This document shows positions 1 through 10,114 of a DNA stretch of 64,000 nt, piece by piece. The notes below the pieces were generated by a model. The model did not search any database, had not been told where the DNA came from, and worked only from the letters and a program-made list of their open reading frames with translations. Made by a program: the position numbers and the translations under genes. The stretch comes from Oscillatoriaceae cyanobacterium M7585_C2015_266 (lineage in GTDB: Bacteria > Cyanobacteriota > Cyanobacteriia > Cyanobacteriales > Oscillatoriaceae), in assembly GCA_015295835.1 (NCBI GenBank), contig DVEG01000027.1, positions 186,001 through 250,000 of the forward strand. The letters are read 5' to 3'. Each line of letters opens with the position of its first letter. Positions within the stretch are counted from its first letter, which is position 1.

Positions 1-1001
1 CCCACCTGAACGAGCCCCGATACTTCTACTGCTCGTGCTACATCCGGTTGAGGTACAGGAGGAAGTGGGGGAGGTTCTGGCGCTGCCGTTGGCTTTTGTT
101 CTTGTTGAGGAGGAGGAGGAGAAGCAGCAGGCAGTTCTGGGGGGAGAGAAGGGCCAATCGCCACTGGCAAATCAGGTAATTTCGGCACTTCTCGGCTGGG
201 CAGAGTAGGAACTTGCACTCCTTGTCTTCTCCTTGCCACTGTGCCTTCTGGTAAATTAGGACGTCGAGCAACTGCCCCTCCTCTTTGGGGTTGAGTAGCA
301 GTTGTAGCACCACCTCTAGGGGGGAGAGAAGGGCCAATTTGTCCCGGTAAATCTGGCAGGTTCGGCACTTTTTGGGCTGCTAGAACTTTAGGTTGAGAAG
401 GTGATAGCGGTTGCTGGCGAGTAGGTAGGGCGCCCCTGCCTCCTGGTAAATTAGGACGTCGAGCAACTGCCCCTCCTCTTTGGGGTTGAGTAGCAGTTGT
501 AGCACCACCTCTAGGGGGGAGAGAAGGGCCAATTTGTCCCGGTAAATCTGGCAGGTTCGGCACTTTTTGGGCTGCCAAAGAAGGGAGCAGAGAAAGACCG
601 ATAGTTGGTAATTCTGGCAGGCTTGGAACTTGAGCACCTCCCAGTTGGGAAGGTTTTACAGGGGGTTGATTTTCTCCTGTTTCTACCTTCAAAACTGGCG
701 GTAGCTGTAAGCTGAAAAATGGATTGGCTCGCCCAATTTTAACTTCTTTCGTCCGCTGCTCCGTTGGGGTAGAAGCAATTAATCCGGGCGGTTTAGCAGG
801 AGTTTCCGGCACCATTGGCGATTGGAAATCTGGCCCTTTTCCACCAGGTGCTAGTGTGGGAAGCTGTTGTGGAGAAGCTTTAGGGGTTGGCGCCGGCGGG
901 GGAGGCGTTGGCGTACTGGCTTGCTCTCCTCCCTCACCCCCGCAGCCTATAGCTGCCAATAACAGGATTCCTGCGAATCCTTTTAATAAAAAATGTCGCA
1001 T
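1..1001 (-). CDS. Proline-rich lipoprotein with internal tandem repeat (partial, runs off left edge)
   Basis: An uninterrupted minus-strand frame starts at ATG 1001 and stays open for 333 codons to the window edge. The N-terminus has a short hydrophobic signal ending in a lipobox (LLAAIGC), so the product is probably a lipoprotein exported and anchored by lipidation. The rest is low complexity, rich in Pro, Gln, Leu and Gly, with PTPPPPAPTP-like stretches and repeated blocks of the type KVPNLPDLPGQIGPSLPPRG. Two blocks are encoded by a perfect 133-base direct repeat with a 195-base (65-codon) period, and a third, diverged copy lies at about 130-205. I recognise no domain; the missing C-terminus may hold one. 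Other open frames here on both strands are shadows created by the repeat. It is divergent from gpmI, with 236 bases between them. Confidence 0.75.
   Translation of the reverse strand, partial: MRHFLLKGFAGILLLAAIGCGGEGGEQASTPTPPPPAPTPKASPQQLPTLAPGGKGPDFQSPMVPETPAKPPGLIASTPTEQRTKEVKIGRANPFFSLQLPPVLKVETGENQPPVKPSQLGGAQVPSLPELPTIGLSLLPSLAAQKVPNLPDLPGQIGPSLPPRGGATTATQPQRGGAVARRPNLPGGRGALPTRQQPLSPSQPKVLAAQKVPNLPDLPGQIGPSLPPRGGATTATQPQRGGAVARRPNLPEGTVARRRQGVQVPTLPSREVPKLPDLPVAIGPSLPPELPAASPPPPQQEQKPTAAPEPPPLPPVPQPDVARAVEVSGLVQV
248..380. repeat. Perfect direct repeat, copy A (133 bases)
   Basis: Identical base for base to 443-575. The offset of 195 bases is a multiple of three, so the repeat duplicates 65 codons of the lipoprotein gene in frame. 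Absence of any difference, even at third positions, points to recent duplication or gene conversion. Confidence 0.95.
443..575. repeat. Perfect direct repeat, copy B (133 bases)
   Basis: Second identical copy of 248-380. A diverged third copy at about 130-205 keeps the segment encoding IGPSLPP and the KLPDLP-like motif, so this is a small repeat array inside the coding sequence. Confidence 0.95.
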
Positions 1002-1237
1002 GCTCACCCTTCCCCAGAAACTTTATTTCTAAGATAGCTTTGATACCGCGCAATGTTATCATCAAAAAACTTTCGTCTGAAACTCCATCCTATTAGATGC
1101 CCTCTTATTTTCTAGGGCTACTGGGTGCAACTCCTATTCCAAAAGCTACATCGCAAGGATTGTTCTAAGAATCTGGAACTGATTGTATGCCAGGGGGATG
1201 TTATGATTGGGTCGAAAGAACTAAACGATATCGGTGA

Positions 1238-2842
1238 ATGATTATGGCACAAGCACCTGTATATCCGGTGGTGCTAGTCATTTTAGACGGTTGGGGCTAC
1301 CGTGAACAAAGAGAAGGCAATGCCATTGCCCTGGCCAAGACACCCGTGATGGACAGCCTTTGGGCCGCCTATCCGAAAACACTAATCCGTACTTCTGGAA
1401 AAGCTGTTGGCTTGCCAGAAGGACAAATGGGCAATTCTGAAGTAGGGCACATGAATATTGGTGCCGGTAGAGTTGTTAAACAAGAATTAATGCGCATCTC
1501 TGATGCGGTAGAAGATGGTTCCTTGTTAACCAACCCAGCATTAGTGAAAATTTGCCAAGAAGTACGCGCTTCGGGAGGCAAGCTGCATTTGGCAGGGTTG
1601 TGTTCGGAAGGTGGGGTGCATTCCCATATCAACCACCTGTTTGGATTGTTAGAATTAGCTAAAGCGCAAGAAATTTCTGAGGTTTGTATCCACGTGATTA
1701 CCGACGGGCGGGATACCTCGCCGACTGAAGGGCAGCAGGTGATTGAGCAGATAGAAGCAGCGATCACCCGCATAGGAGTAGGTCGCATCGTCACGATTTG
1801 TGGTCGCTACTACAGTATGGACCGTGATCGCCGCTGGGAACGCACTAAACGCGCCTACGATTTAATGACAACAGACGGAGCAGGAGACGGGAGAAAAGCA
1901 CGGCAAATTCTTCTAGATTCCTACCAGCAAGGAATTACAGATGAATTTATTGTCCCGACTCGCGTCGCTCCCGGAGCAGTAGAAGCAGGGGATGGAATGA
2001 TATTTTTTAACTTCCGTCCTGATCGAGCTCGGCAAATCACCTATGCATTCGTCGACCCTAATTTCAAAGGATTTGAACGCCAACAAATTCGCCCCCTCCA
2101 TTACGCAACCTTTACACAATACGATGTTGAATTGCCCGTACTGGTGGCTTTTGAACCCCAAAACCTTGATAATATCCTAGGAGAAGTAATTTCCAAACAC
2201 GGTTTAAAACAATTACGCACGGCAGAAACTGAAAAGTATGCCCACGTAACTTATTTCTTTAACGGCGGTTTAGAAGAACCGTTTGAGGGCGAAGAGCGGG
2301 TTTTGGTACCATCCCCAATGGTACCAACCTATGATCAAGCACCCTCTATGTCAGCAGTCGAGGTGACGGAAGAGGCAATCTCTGCTATTCAAAAGCAGAT
2401 TTATTCTCTGATCGTCATCAACTACGCTAACCCGGATATGGTGGGGCATACCGGCAATCTGGAAGCAACAATCAAGGCGATCGAAACGGTCGATCACTGT
2501 CTAGGCAAACTGATTGAAGCTGTCAACCGAGTAGGCGGCACGGCAATTATTACCGCTGATCACGGCAATGCCGAATACATGATAGACGAAGAAGGCAACC
2601 CTTGGACGGCTCACACTACCAATCCTGTGCCTTTTATTCTCGTAGAAGGGGAAGGCGCTAAAATAACAGGGCACGGTACAGATGTAAAATTGCGATCAGA
2701 TGGCTGTCTAGCCGATATTGCACCGACTATTCTAGAAATTTTAAAATTGCCTCAGCCTCCCGAAATGACGGGTCGTTCGATGATTCTGCCTTCAGAATTA
2801 GAAATTCGTCCCAACCGTTCACCAGTGAGCATTCGCTTGTGA
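1238..2842 (+). CDS. gpmI: 2,3-bisphosphoglycerate-independent phosphoglycerate mutase
   Basis: Interconverts 3- and 2-phosphoglycerate in cytoplasmic glycolysis and carbon partitioning, using a phosphoserine intermediate and two Mn ions. The 534-residue product has the usual family length. Metal-binding Asp17 lies in ILDGWG, the nucleophile Ser67 in MGNSEVGH, and the C-terminal metal site in ADHGNAEYM; all three are typical of the alkaline-phosphatase-fold iPGM. ATG 1238 is used here; ATG 1244 (MAQAP) is an equally plausible start. secG follows after about 130 bases, a neighbour pair common in cyanobacteria. Confidence 0.97.
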   Translation: MIMAQAPVYPVVLVILDGWGYREQREGNAIALAKTPVMDSLWAAYPKTLIRTSGKAVGLPEGQMGNSEVGHMNIGAGRVVKQELMRISDAVEDGSLLTNPALVKICQEVRASGGKLHLAGLCSEGGVHSHINHLFGLLELAKAQEISEVCIHVITDGRDTSPTEGQQVIEQIEAAITRIGVGRIVTICGRYYSMDRDRRWERTKRAYDLMTTDGAGDGRKARQILLDSYQQGITDEFIVPTRVAPGAVEAGDGMIFFNFRPDRARQITYAFVDPNFKGFERQQIRPLHYATFTQYDVELPVLVAFEPQNLDNILGEVISKHGLKQLRTAETEKYAHVTYFFNGGLEEPFEGEERVLVPSPMVPTYDQAPSMSAVEVTEEAISAIQKQIYSLIVINYANPDMVGHTGNLEATIKAIETVDHCLGKLIEAVNRVGGTAIITADHGNAEYMIDEEGNPWTAHTTNPVPFILVEGEGAKITGHGTDVKLRSDGCLADIAPTILEILKLPQPPEMTGRSMILPSELEIRPNRSPVSIRL

Positions 2843-2974
2843 AAATGGAAGAGAAACTAGAGGGTGGCAAAAAATACAAGCAGTAAGTGCCTGCTTGGCA
2901 ATTTGATGCTATTGTGAACTGCAAATTCCCTTTTTATTACCAATAAACCAGCAATTTTGTTGGCTAACAAAACT

Positions 2975-3208
2975 ATGACTATTGTTAACTTGCTGCACAT
3001 TCTTTGGGTAGTTTCTGCTGTGGGCATTATCGTTTTGGTTTTATTACACAGTCCCAAAGGTGATGGCCTGGCAGGAATTGGTGGACAAGCCCAACTTTTT
3101 TCTAGTACCAAGAGTGCAGAAACGTCCCTGAATCGCATTACTTGGACACTAACAGTTATTTTTATGGGTTTGACATTAATTTTGAGTGCCGGGTGGTTGG
3201 GAAAATAG
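2975..3208 (+). CDS. secG: Preprotein translocase subunit SecG
   Basis: Small auxiliary subunit of the SecYEG channel in the plasma or thylakoid membrane. The product (77 residues from ATG 2975) has two membrane helices flanking the conserved loop HSPKGDGLAGIGGQAQLF, diagnostic for cyanobacterial and plastid-type SecG. An upstream in-frame TTG at 2957 would add six residues, but ATG 2975 (MTIVNLLHIL) matches the usual family start. It follows gpmI in the same direction, and the next gene begins 25 bases downstream. Confidence 0.95.
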   Translation: MTIVNLLHILWVVSAVGIIVLVLLHSPKGDGLAGIGGQAQLFSSTKSAETSLNRITWTLTVIFMGLTLILSAGWLGK

Positions 3209-3233
3209 TCTTGATATCACTCCGGCTGGGAGA

Positions 3234-3971
3234 ATGCGCTTACGGTGGGTGTTTTTATTTTTAGCTTTCTGTACAGGGTTGTTTTTAACACTCACTCTGT
3301 GGTTGGTTGCGGCAAAAACAGAGCAACTCCCTCCTTTGCAGGTGCATCCCTTGCCGCCCAGTTTGAGGCAATGGCAGGATAGTAGTAACAGCGGCGATTA
3401 TTTTTCTGAAGTCAAGCCGGTGAAAGTCGGCTCTTTGGTGTGGTCACGATTTCCGATTGTAGTTTATGTGGAAATGTCTGACAGTAGCGAGCGCCGCGCT
3501 GTTGCCTGGAGGAAGGCTGTATTGCAGGCGGTAAAAGAATGGCATGTCTATTTACCTATAGAACTCAGCGAACACCCAGAAACTGCTGATATCACGATTT
3601 GGCGACGAAATCCCCCCCGGCAACGGTTGCGAGACGGAAAACTAGCCCGCGCCCGCTCTGGCGAAACCCGCTATGAATTATATGTCAGTCAAACCCCGGA
3701 AAAGCCGCCCCTGCTATTACACCGCTGTACTATCTCTATCAGTCCAAATCAAACTGAGCTTTATATCACGGCATCAGCCCGACACGAACTAGGTCACGCT
3801 TTAGGAATTTGGGGGCATAGTCGTTTAGAAACTGATGCCCTATATTTTTCCCAAGTTCGCAATCCACCACGCATTTCTCCGAGAGATGTCAATACTCTTA
3901 AGCGTGTGTACCAACAGCCGACTCGATTGGGGTGGCCATTGGGCATGGGGAATAAGGCAAAAGAATACTGA
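3234..3971 (+). CDS. Matrixin-like (metzincin) zinc metalloprotease, membrane-anchored
   Basis: An N-terminal hydrophobic helix (about residues 4-26) suggests an exported, membrane-anchored enzyme. Near the C-terminus it carries HELGHALGIWGH, the full metzincin zinc motif HExxHxxGxxH/GH with catalytic Glu. The expected Met-turn about ten residues later reads DALYFSQ, with Leu where metzincins usually have Met. ATG 3234 was chosen because translation from GTG 3186 would overlap the end of secG. The three genes gpmI, secG and this one may be co-transcribed. The substrate is unknown; a role in envelope or exported-protein turnover is inference. Confidence 0.8.
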   Translation: MRLRWVFLFLAFCTGLFLTLTLWLVAAKTEQLPPLQVHPLPPSLRQWQDSSNSGDYFSEVKPVKVGSLVWSRFPIVVYVEMSDSSERRAVAWRKAVLQAVKEWHVYLPIELSEHPETADITIWRRNPPRQRLRDGKLARARSGETRYELYVSQTPEKPPLLLHRCTISISPNQTELYITASARHELGHALGIWGHSRLETDALYFSQVRNPPRISPRDVNTLKRVYQQPTRLGWPLGMGNKAKEY

Positions 3972-4086
3972 GAAAAAGTTGAGTATTGAATAAGTTAAGT
4001 AGCTTTTTGTCGAGATTTTTGTCAAGATTGAATAAATATAGTTTGCTCTAGCAAAAATACTATAGAATTTTTTTAGCTGCTGAACT

Positions 4087-4968
4087 GTGTCTAAGCATAA
4101 TTATTTTCTGTGTTTTTTAATAACTCTTGTATTGGGGAGCGTTGCTAAGCCTGGACTTACACAAGCACTACTGCCTCGTCCCCTGCCCATCGATTCAACC
4201 CAGATGCAGAAAATGGGTATGAATCTCGCAGATGAAGCGGCTCAGTTGAGCCGCTTCAGACAGTATGAAATGGCTTTGCCAAGAGCGGAGCTAGCCACGC
4301 AACTAGCGCCAAAAAACCATCAAGCTTGGGCGCTGCTGGGAAATTTGTATATTCAAACTAGAGAACTGGAAAAAGGAGTAGCCGCCTTGGAAAAAGCACT
4401 GGCTATAGAGCCGGAAAATGCGGCTGTCTGGTTTGCTTTGGGATCGGCACGGTTTCAAAAGGAGCAGTATGCTGCTGCAATAGAGGCACTTTCTCAGGGT
4501 TTGAAATTAAAACCCAATGTTCCAGGGGCGTTATTCGATTTGGGGAATGCTTATTACAAGTTGAATAGGTTTGACGAGGCGATCGCCTATTATCAAAAAG
4601 CATTTGCGCAGGAGAATAAATTTTGGCCGGCGGTAAATAATATTGGGCTAGTAAAATACGAGAAGGGAGACGTCGCCGGTGCTATTAAGCGGTGGAAACA
4701 GGCGATCGCAATTGACAATAAGGCGGCTGAACCGCTCTTAGCACTGGCTGTTGCCTTGTATACAAAGGGCGAGCGCGAACAGGGTTTATCAATGGGGGAA
4801 GAAGCCCTGAAGCTGGATCTTCGTTATGCAGATATCCAGTTTCTCAAGGAAAATTTATGGGGCGAGCGCTTGATAGCAGACACCCAAAAGTTTTTAGCAA
4901 CCCCTCGTATCCAAGCCACCGTCGCTCGATTTCAGTCAGAATCGCCTCCACCGCCAAGATTCCCATAG
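4087..4968 (+). CDS. Tetratricopeptide-repeat protein with signal peptide
   Basis: The 293-residue product starts at GTG 4087 with a hydrophobic N-terminus (FLCFLITLVLGSVAKPGLTQA) that looks like a cleavable signal or membrane anchor. From about residue 45 to 245 it is built of roughly five to six TPR units of 34 residues, with consensus pieces such as AWALLGNLYIQ, AVWFALGSARF and ALFDLGNAYYKLNRFDEAIAYY. TPR arrays are protein-interaction scaffolds; cyanobacterial members often help assemble membrane complexes, but nothing here identifies the partner. The tail (SESPPPPRFP) is Pro-rich. It converges on a response regulator whose stop is 24 bases away. Confidence 0.85.
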   Translation: MSKHNYFLCFLITLVLGSVAKPGLTQALLPRPLPIDSTQMQKMGMNLADEAAQLSRFRQYEMALPRAELATQLAPKNHQAWALLGNLYIQTRELEKGVAALEKALAIEPENAAVWFALGSARFQKEQYAAAIEALSQGLKLKPNVPGALFDLGNAYYKLNRFDEAIAYYQKAFAQENKFWPAVNNIGLVKYEKGDVAGAIKRWKQAIAIDNKAAEPLLALAVALYTKGEREQGLSMGEEALKLDLRYADIQFLKENLWGERLIADTQKFLATPRIQATVARFQSESPPPPRFP

Positions 4969-4992
4969 ACGTTGCCACTGAGGGGCAGGTTT

Positions 4993-5463
4993 TCAGGCTG
5001 TCGCTTGCCCCCTACAGTTTTCATTTTCTTTTTCCCCGTTTTCTTTTTGCTTCACCTCCTCTTCTGAATCCTTGGGAAGGAGAGCGACAATCTGATTGAC
5101 AAACTCTTGGTGATCGACTACGGGTTTAGAGATATAGCCATCGGCACCGCTTTGTTCTAGAAATTGTTCGCGATCTCCTGCCATTGCATGAGCTGTTACC
5201 AGAATAATAGGCAGTTTAGATGTCTGGGGGTCTGATTTCAACATTTGAGTAATTTTAATGCCGTCAACAGCCTTGCCCTTGTAAACACTCCTTGCCAGAG
5301 ATACATCCATTAAAATAATATCTGCCTCTCCTGCCTGGGCTATCTGCATCACCTCCTCGACATTTTCGGTATGCTTGACGGCTAAGCCACCCCGTTTTGT
5401 GAGGATCTTTGAAAAGACGCGGGCATTTACTAAATCATCCTCTACAATTAGAACGGTTTTCAT
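4993..5463 (-). CDS. Single-domain response regulator (CheY/DivK-like)
   Basis: Starts at ATG 5463 (MKTVLIVEDD); a longer reading to 5520 adds 19 residues that look non-coding. The product is one receiver domain: acidic pocket Glu8-Asp9-Asp10, phosphoacceptor Asp53 in ILMDVS, the Thr of LVTAHA and the Lys of YISKPV. There is no output domain; the last 30 residues are a charged Glu/Lys/Asn tail. An insertion after the phosphoacceptor (SLARSVYKGKAVDGIKI) resembles cyanobacterial DivK-type receivers. No kinase is adjacent, so its partner must be encoded elsewhere. Confidence 0.88.
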   Translation of the reverse strand: MKTVLIVEDDLVNARVFSKILTKRGGLAVKHTENVEEVMQIAQAGEADIILMDVSLARSVYKGKAVDGIKITQMLKSDPQTSKLPIILVTAHAMAGDREQFLEQSGADGYISKPVVDHQEFVNQIVALLPKDSEEEVKQKENGEKENENCRGQATA

Positions 5464-6032
5464 GGCGCTTTCCTTTTCACTTGCGATCTGGAAACAGTCC
5501 GAACTCAGACATGTAAACAATGATGGTATTTTTCAAAGGTGAAAATTATATCCAAAAGTTCTATTGGCTCTTTCTTTCACTCCCTTTACTCGCATTTAAC
5601 ACCACACCATCTATTTTTTAGAATAAGGCATTTATAGTGCTGTTGGCGCATCTAGAGGCAGCGCGCCATATAAGTAAAAGCAATCACCCGAATTTGGTGG
5701 TTTTATCACTAAAGTGAGAAAAGTAAAGGCGCATTCACTTTTTTTCTTTCTTCGGTTATAGCATCTAGGCAGTAAAGGTGACGGGGGCTTGTTTTGTATG
5801 GGAAGGTGCGCTTTAGAATAAAGAGGGAAAGAATTCTGCGGATGGGGCTGTTGAGGGGATTTTAAGGGTAGAAACAGTGGTTGCCAAGAGTGCACTTTAT
5901 TTAGAGGGGTTGAAATACTAAAGTGAAAGATGAGAAGTATGCAGGCGATCGCTTTTGCAGAGTTTTTCCCTCGCCCCGTTAGACTCAAATTACATAAAAC
6001 TGTAAAAAGTAGGCACTTAAGGAAATAACCTC
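5464..6032. other. Gene-free stretch between response regulator and topoisomerase gene
   Basis: No convincing coding frame. A 118-codon minus-strand frame (5632-5988) has low-complexity, Pro/Ser-rich composition and no family resemblance. Several short AAAGTG/CACTTT-type motifs recur, including the palindrome tcactaaagtga near 5705, and a HIP1 site lies near 5944. It must hold the promoters of both flanking divergent genes, but I cannot point to them. Confidence 0.6.
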
Positions 6033-8615
6033 ATGGCAAAAAAGTTGAACCTTCTCTCCACAGGACAGGTGATATCCACTGCCCTGCACACAGAGATGCA
6101 ACAATCATACCTTGAATATGCCATGAGTGTGATTGTTGGGCGGGCACTACCAGACGTTAGGGATGGGTTAAAGCCAGTTCACAGGCGAATTTTGTATGCA
6201 ATGCACGAATTAGGGCTTACACCCGATCGCCCCTTCCGTAAGTGCGCCCGCGTTGTAGGAGACGTCTTAGGCAAATACCACCCCCACGGTGATCAAGCAG
6301 TTTATGACGCTTTAGTGCGGATGGTGCAAGACTTTTCAACGCGTTATCCCCTCTTGGAAGGGCATGGGAACTTCGGTTCAGTGGACAATGACCCCCCCGC
6401 AGCAATGCGCTACACCGAAACGCGCTTAGCAGCGATTAGTCACGAAGCTATTCTAAGCGAAATAGAAGCAGCGACAGTAGATTTTACCGGCAATTTCGAC
6501 AACTCCCAACAGGAGCCGACAGTATTACCAGCACAACTACCGATATTACTACTCAACGGCTCGTCTGGAATTGCCGTAGGGATGGCAACAAACATTCCCC
6601 CTCATAATCTCTCAGAGTTAGTCGATGGGTTGATTGCCCTAATTGATAACCCGGATTTGCCAGACGAAAAACTTTTTCAGCTAATTCCTGGACCAGATTT
6701 TCCCACAGGGGGAGAAATTATAGACTTAGAAGGAGTAAGAACAGCATATAAAACAGGGCGCGGCAGTATTGTAGTGCGGGGGATAGCCAGAATCGAACAA
6801 GTGCAAGCGGATTCTTCTTCCCGCCGCAAGGGAAATAAAAGTGTGCGCAACGCAATTGTAGTGACAGAGCTACCGTATCAAGTAAATAAATCCGCTTGGA
6901 TTGAAAAAATAGCAGAGTTAGTCAATCAAGGGAAAATCGAAGGCATAGCCGATATCCGAGATGAAAGCGATCGCGAAGGAATGCGGGTTGTCATCGAATT
7001 AAAAAAAGAAGTCTGCGGGCAAGAAGTTCTCGAAAACCTTTACCACCAAACAGCCCTGCAAACGACTTTTGGTGCCTTATTATTAGCCCTCGTAGACGGA
7101 CAACCCCGCCAACTGACGCTACGGGAATTATTACAGAAATTTTTAGAATTTCGCGAACAAACCCTAAATCGTCGTTATACCTACGAACTCGAACAGACTG
7201 AAAACAGACTTCACCTTTTAGAAGGCTTACTAAAAGCACTAGCAAATCTAGATGCTATAATCGAAATTCTCAAAAACGCGCCGGATGGAAGTAGCGCCAA
7301 AGTAACACTGCAAAACCAATTTGAACTAACTAGCACTCAAGCCGATGCCATTTTAGCTCTGCCACTGCGCCGCCTAACGGGAATAGAACAACAAAATCTG
7401 CGCTCAGAATATGAACAACTAAAAAAACAACAGACTAAGTTACAACTATTACTAAGCGCTCGCCATGAATTACTCAAAGCCCTAAAAAAAGACTTGCGCT
7501 CCCTCAAGAAAAAATACGGCGACGCCCGTCGTACCCGTATTAATATCGAACAACCTTCCCCCACAAACGATCACACCGACAAAAACAAAACCCCAGAATA
7601 CATCAATCCCCAAATTCCCAAATCCCGGCAAGACTCCCCCCCAACTCCACCCCCACCACCCCCCGAAGAACAAACGGTGCTAGAATTCACCCAGCGTGGC
7701 TATGTGCGGCGACTGCCAAAAAACGGGCATGTTTTGGCGAAAAAGCGAAAAACAGAAGCCTCGAAAGGAACGAGCGACTTTGTAATTCAAGTACAGCAGT
7801 GCAAGACAAATCAAGACGTGCTGGTACTTACCCGCACAGGAAAGGCATTTGCAATTAAAGTAGGAGAGATTCCGCCTACTCCTGGGCGCGAATCGAAGGG
7901 AATGCCGTTAGTAAGATTGCTACCTGCATCGGCGCAAATAACTCCAGAAGCGCTCGCTGCCCAATTTGTAGTATCAGATTACCTCGACAGTAGGGCACTG
8001 ATTCTGGTGACACAGCAAGGGCGTATCAAACGCCTGCCTTTGTTGGAGTTAGCAAATATAACTGGGCGAGGGCTGACTGTGATTAAATTGCAGCCTAATG
8101 ATCGTTTAGAATTTGCCTGTCTTGCTGCTACTGGGGAACAGCTTGTGCTGGCAACTACGGCGGGGCGCTTGTTGCGCTTTGAAGTGAATGATCAATCTTT
8201 ACCCCTGATGGGGCGCTCTGCTCAAGGGAATAAAGGCATCCGCGTGCGCAAGGAGGAACTGTTGGTAGGCTGTGCGATAGTGGATGATAATAGTAATCTG
8301 TTGCTAGTTTCTCAGGAGGGTTACTGCCAACGCCTGCCTCTTACTCTTTTACGACAGGCTTTGCGGGGCGAAATGGGTACGCAGGTGATGCATTTTGCCA
8401 GCAAGACGGATGCTTTGGCGGGACTAGTGCGGGCAGATGGGTTATCGGAGGTAATTGTGGTGACGTCTAGCGATCGCTTTTTACCTTTGCAGGTGGATGT
8501 CGTGCCTATTATGGCTAAGGGTGAAGCTGGCGAGCGCTTGATTTCTCTTTCTCCTCATGAGAAGGTTATCTCTCTTCTCATCCCTGCACTTGATTTAATT
8601 TCTAGTCAGTCGTAA
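6033..8615 (+). CDS. gyrA: Type IIA DNA topoisomerase A subunit (GyrA/ParC family)
   Basis: Cleaves and rejoins double-stranded DNA in partnership with a GyrB/ParE ATPase subunit encoded elsewhere. The 860-residue product has the winged-helix region with active-site Tyr127 in [10 protein letters not shown], a tower and coiled coil, and a C-terminal beta-pinwheel with repeated blades (for example [12 protein letters not shown] near the end). The canonical GyrA box (QRRGGKG) of supercoiling gyrases is not visible; the first blade reads [13 protein letters not shown]. The assignment between GyrA and a ParC-like paralog is therefore open. Residue 88, equivalent to E. coli GyrA Ser83, is Gln. The linker at about 505-550 is disordered, Pro-rich and contains an STRR-like repeat. 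Confidence 0.88.
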   Translation: MAKKLNLLSTGQVISTALHTEMQQSYLEYAMSVIVGRALPDVRDGLKPVHRRILYAMHELGLTPDRPFRKCARVVGDVLGKYHPHGDQAVYDALVRMVQDFSTRYPLLEGHGNFGSVDNDPPAAMRYTETRLAAISHEAILSEIEAATVDFTGNFDNSQQEPTVLPAQLPILLLNGSSGIAVGMATNIPPHNLSELVDGLIALIDNPDLPDEKLFQLIPGPDFPTGGEIIDLEGVRTAYKTGRGSIVVRGIARIEQVQADSSSRRKGNKSVRNAIVVTELPYQVNKSAWIEKIAELVNQGKIEGIADIRDESDREGMRVVIELKKEVCGQEVLENLYHQTALQTTFGALLLALVDGQPRQLTLRELLQKFLEFREQTLNRRYTYELEQTENRLHLLEGLLKALANLDAIIEILKNAPDGSSAKVTLQNQFELTSTQADAILALPLRRLTGIEQQNLRSEYEQLKKQQTKLQLLLSARHELLKALKKDLRSLKKKYGDARRTRINIEQPSPTNDHTDKNKTPEYINPQIPKSRQDSPPTPPPPPPEEQTVLEFTQRGYVRRLPKNGHVLAKKRKTEASKGTSDFVIQVQQCKTNQDVLVLTRTGKAFAIKVGEIPPTPGRESKGMPLVRLLPASAQITPEALAAQFVVSDYLDSRALILVTQQGRIKRLPLLELANITGRGLTVIKLQPNDRLEFACLAATGEQLVLATTAGRLLRFEVNDQSLPLMGRSAQGNKGIRVRKEELLVGCAIVDDNSNLLLVSQEGYCQRLPLTLLRQALRGEMGTQVMHFASKTDALAGLVRADGLSEVIVVTSSDRFLPLQVDVVPIMAKGEAGERLISLSPHEKVISLLIPALDLISSQS
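7605..7632. repeat. STRR-like heptad repeat within gyrA linker
   Basis: C-rich heptad-type sequence (aatcccc, aaattccc, aaatcccggca) lying in frame in the disordered linker, where it encodes the IPKSRQ segment. The same sequence, read in the same frame, occurs in mutL at 26939-26958. Confidence 0.7.
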
Positions 8616-9283
<668 letters not shown>

Positions 9284-9301
9284 TTTCTAGCTCTTCTGCA
9301 A

Positions 9302-9335
9302 AAAACCCGGTTTTTTGATCAAGAAACCGGGTTTT
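9302..9335 (+). terminator. Hairpin terminator between convergent glnB and rdgB
   Basis: Perfect stem aaaacccggttt / aaaccgggtttt (9302-9313 with 9324-9335) and a 10-base loop. It is symmetrical with T-rich ends on both strands, so it can serve both genes. AAACCCGGTTT-type hairpins recur in this window (see 11924-11950). Confidence 0.8.
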
Positions 9336-9366
9336 CCGGGTTGGTTTTTCGGATTTTTTGGGATTT

Positions 9367-9960
9367 TCAAGCCTGTGCTTGCAATTGTTTCAACTGGGGC
9401 AGTAGGGCTTGGAAGGCTTTGCCACGATGGGAAACTAAACTTTTAGTTTCAGGCGTCATTTCTGCAAAGGTAAGTTTTTTTTCTGGCACATAAAAAATAG
9501 GGTCGTAACCAAAGCCATTGCTGCCGCGAGGGCTGTGTAAGATTTCACCACGACAAGTTGCTTCGACTTGCAAGGCAATGCTGCCGTCGGGGCAAGAGAG
9601 AGCGAGCGCGCAGACAAATTGTGCACCTCGGTTTGTTTCGTTACCTAGTTCTTGTAGCAGGCGCTGAATGCGCTCGCTATCTGTGGAACCGTAGCGAGCT
9701 GAATAAATACCGGGAGCACCTTTGAGGGCGTCCACTTGCAAGCCGGAATCGTCAGCGAGCGCCCATTCTCCTGTCGCTAAAGCCACTTTACTGGCTTTGA
9801 GACAAGCATTTTCCATGAAAGTCGTACCGGTTTCCTCCACTTCGATTTCATCTGGTTTCAGGCGCAATTCCAAGTCTAAATCAGCTAAATATAACTGCAT
9901 TTCCCGCAACTTACCGGGATTTCCAGTGGCAACTACTAACAATTTTGGACCTTTAATCAT
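9367..9960 (-). CDS. rdgB: XTP/dITP diphosphatase (HAM1/RdgB family)
   Basis: House-cleaning enzyme that hydrolyses non-canonical purine nucleoside triphosphates (dITP, XTP) to monophosphates and pyrophosphate, keeping them out of DNA and RNA. The 197-residue product shows the family signatures in order: VVATGNPGKLREM at the N-terminus, the acidic metal site ALADDSGLQVDAL, GFGYDPIFYVPE, and the C-terminal SHRGKAFQ. Start is ATG 9960. Its stop lies 31 bases beyond the glnB terminator hairpin, on the opposite strand. Confidence 0.95.
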   Translation of the reverse strand: MIKGPKLLVVATGNPGKLREMQLYLADLDLELRLKPDEIEVEETGTTFMENACLKASKVALATGEWALADDSGLQVDALKGAPGIYSARYGSTDSERIQRLLQELGNETNRGAQFVCALALSCPDGSIALQVEATCRGEILHSPRGSNGFGYDPIFYVPEKKLTFAEMTPETKSLVSHRGKAFQALLPQLKQLQAQA

Positions 9961-10114
9961 TTCCGGCTTTGGTATTGATGGGGCAATCAGCAGGTATAGC
10001 TGCTTACGACTATAAAAAGTGCCGATGGTAAATTTGGGTAAAAATTTATGAAAAAATGTTAAGAAAGTTTAGTACAGTTAGAGTATTAACCAGCAAACAC
10101 TATTTGAAACTGCC

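Noticed and set aside
38-637. Two Leu-rich minus-strand frames
   Set aside because: Out-of-frame reading of the repeated DNA in the lipoprotein gene; low-complexity LLLLLL runs are a frame artefact.
724-1032. Plus-strand Gly/Pro-rich frame of 102 codons
   Set aside because: Antisense shadow of the Pro-rich lipoprotein gene; the minus-strand frame is longer, has a lipobox and stays open to the edge.
5632-5988. 118-codon minus-strand frame
   Set aside because: Low-complexity Pro/Ser/Leu composition, no homology-like pattern, no good ribosome-binding site.
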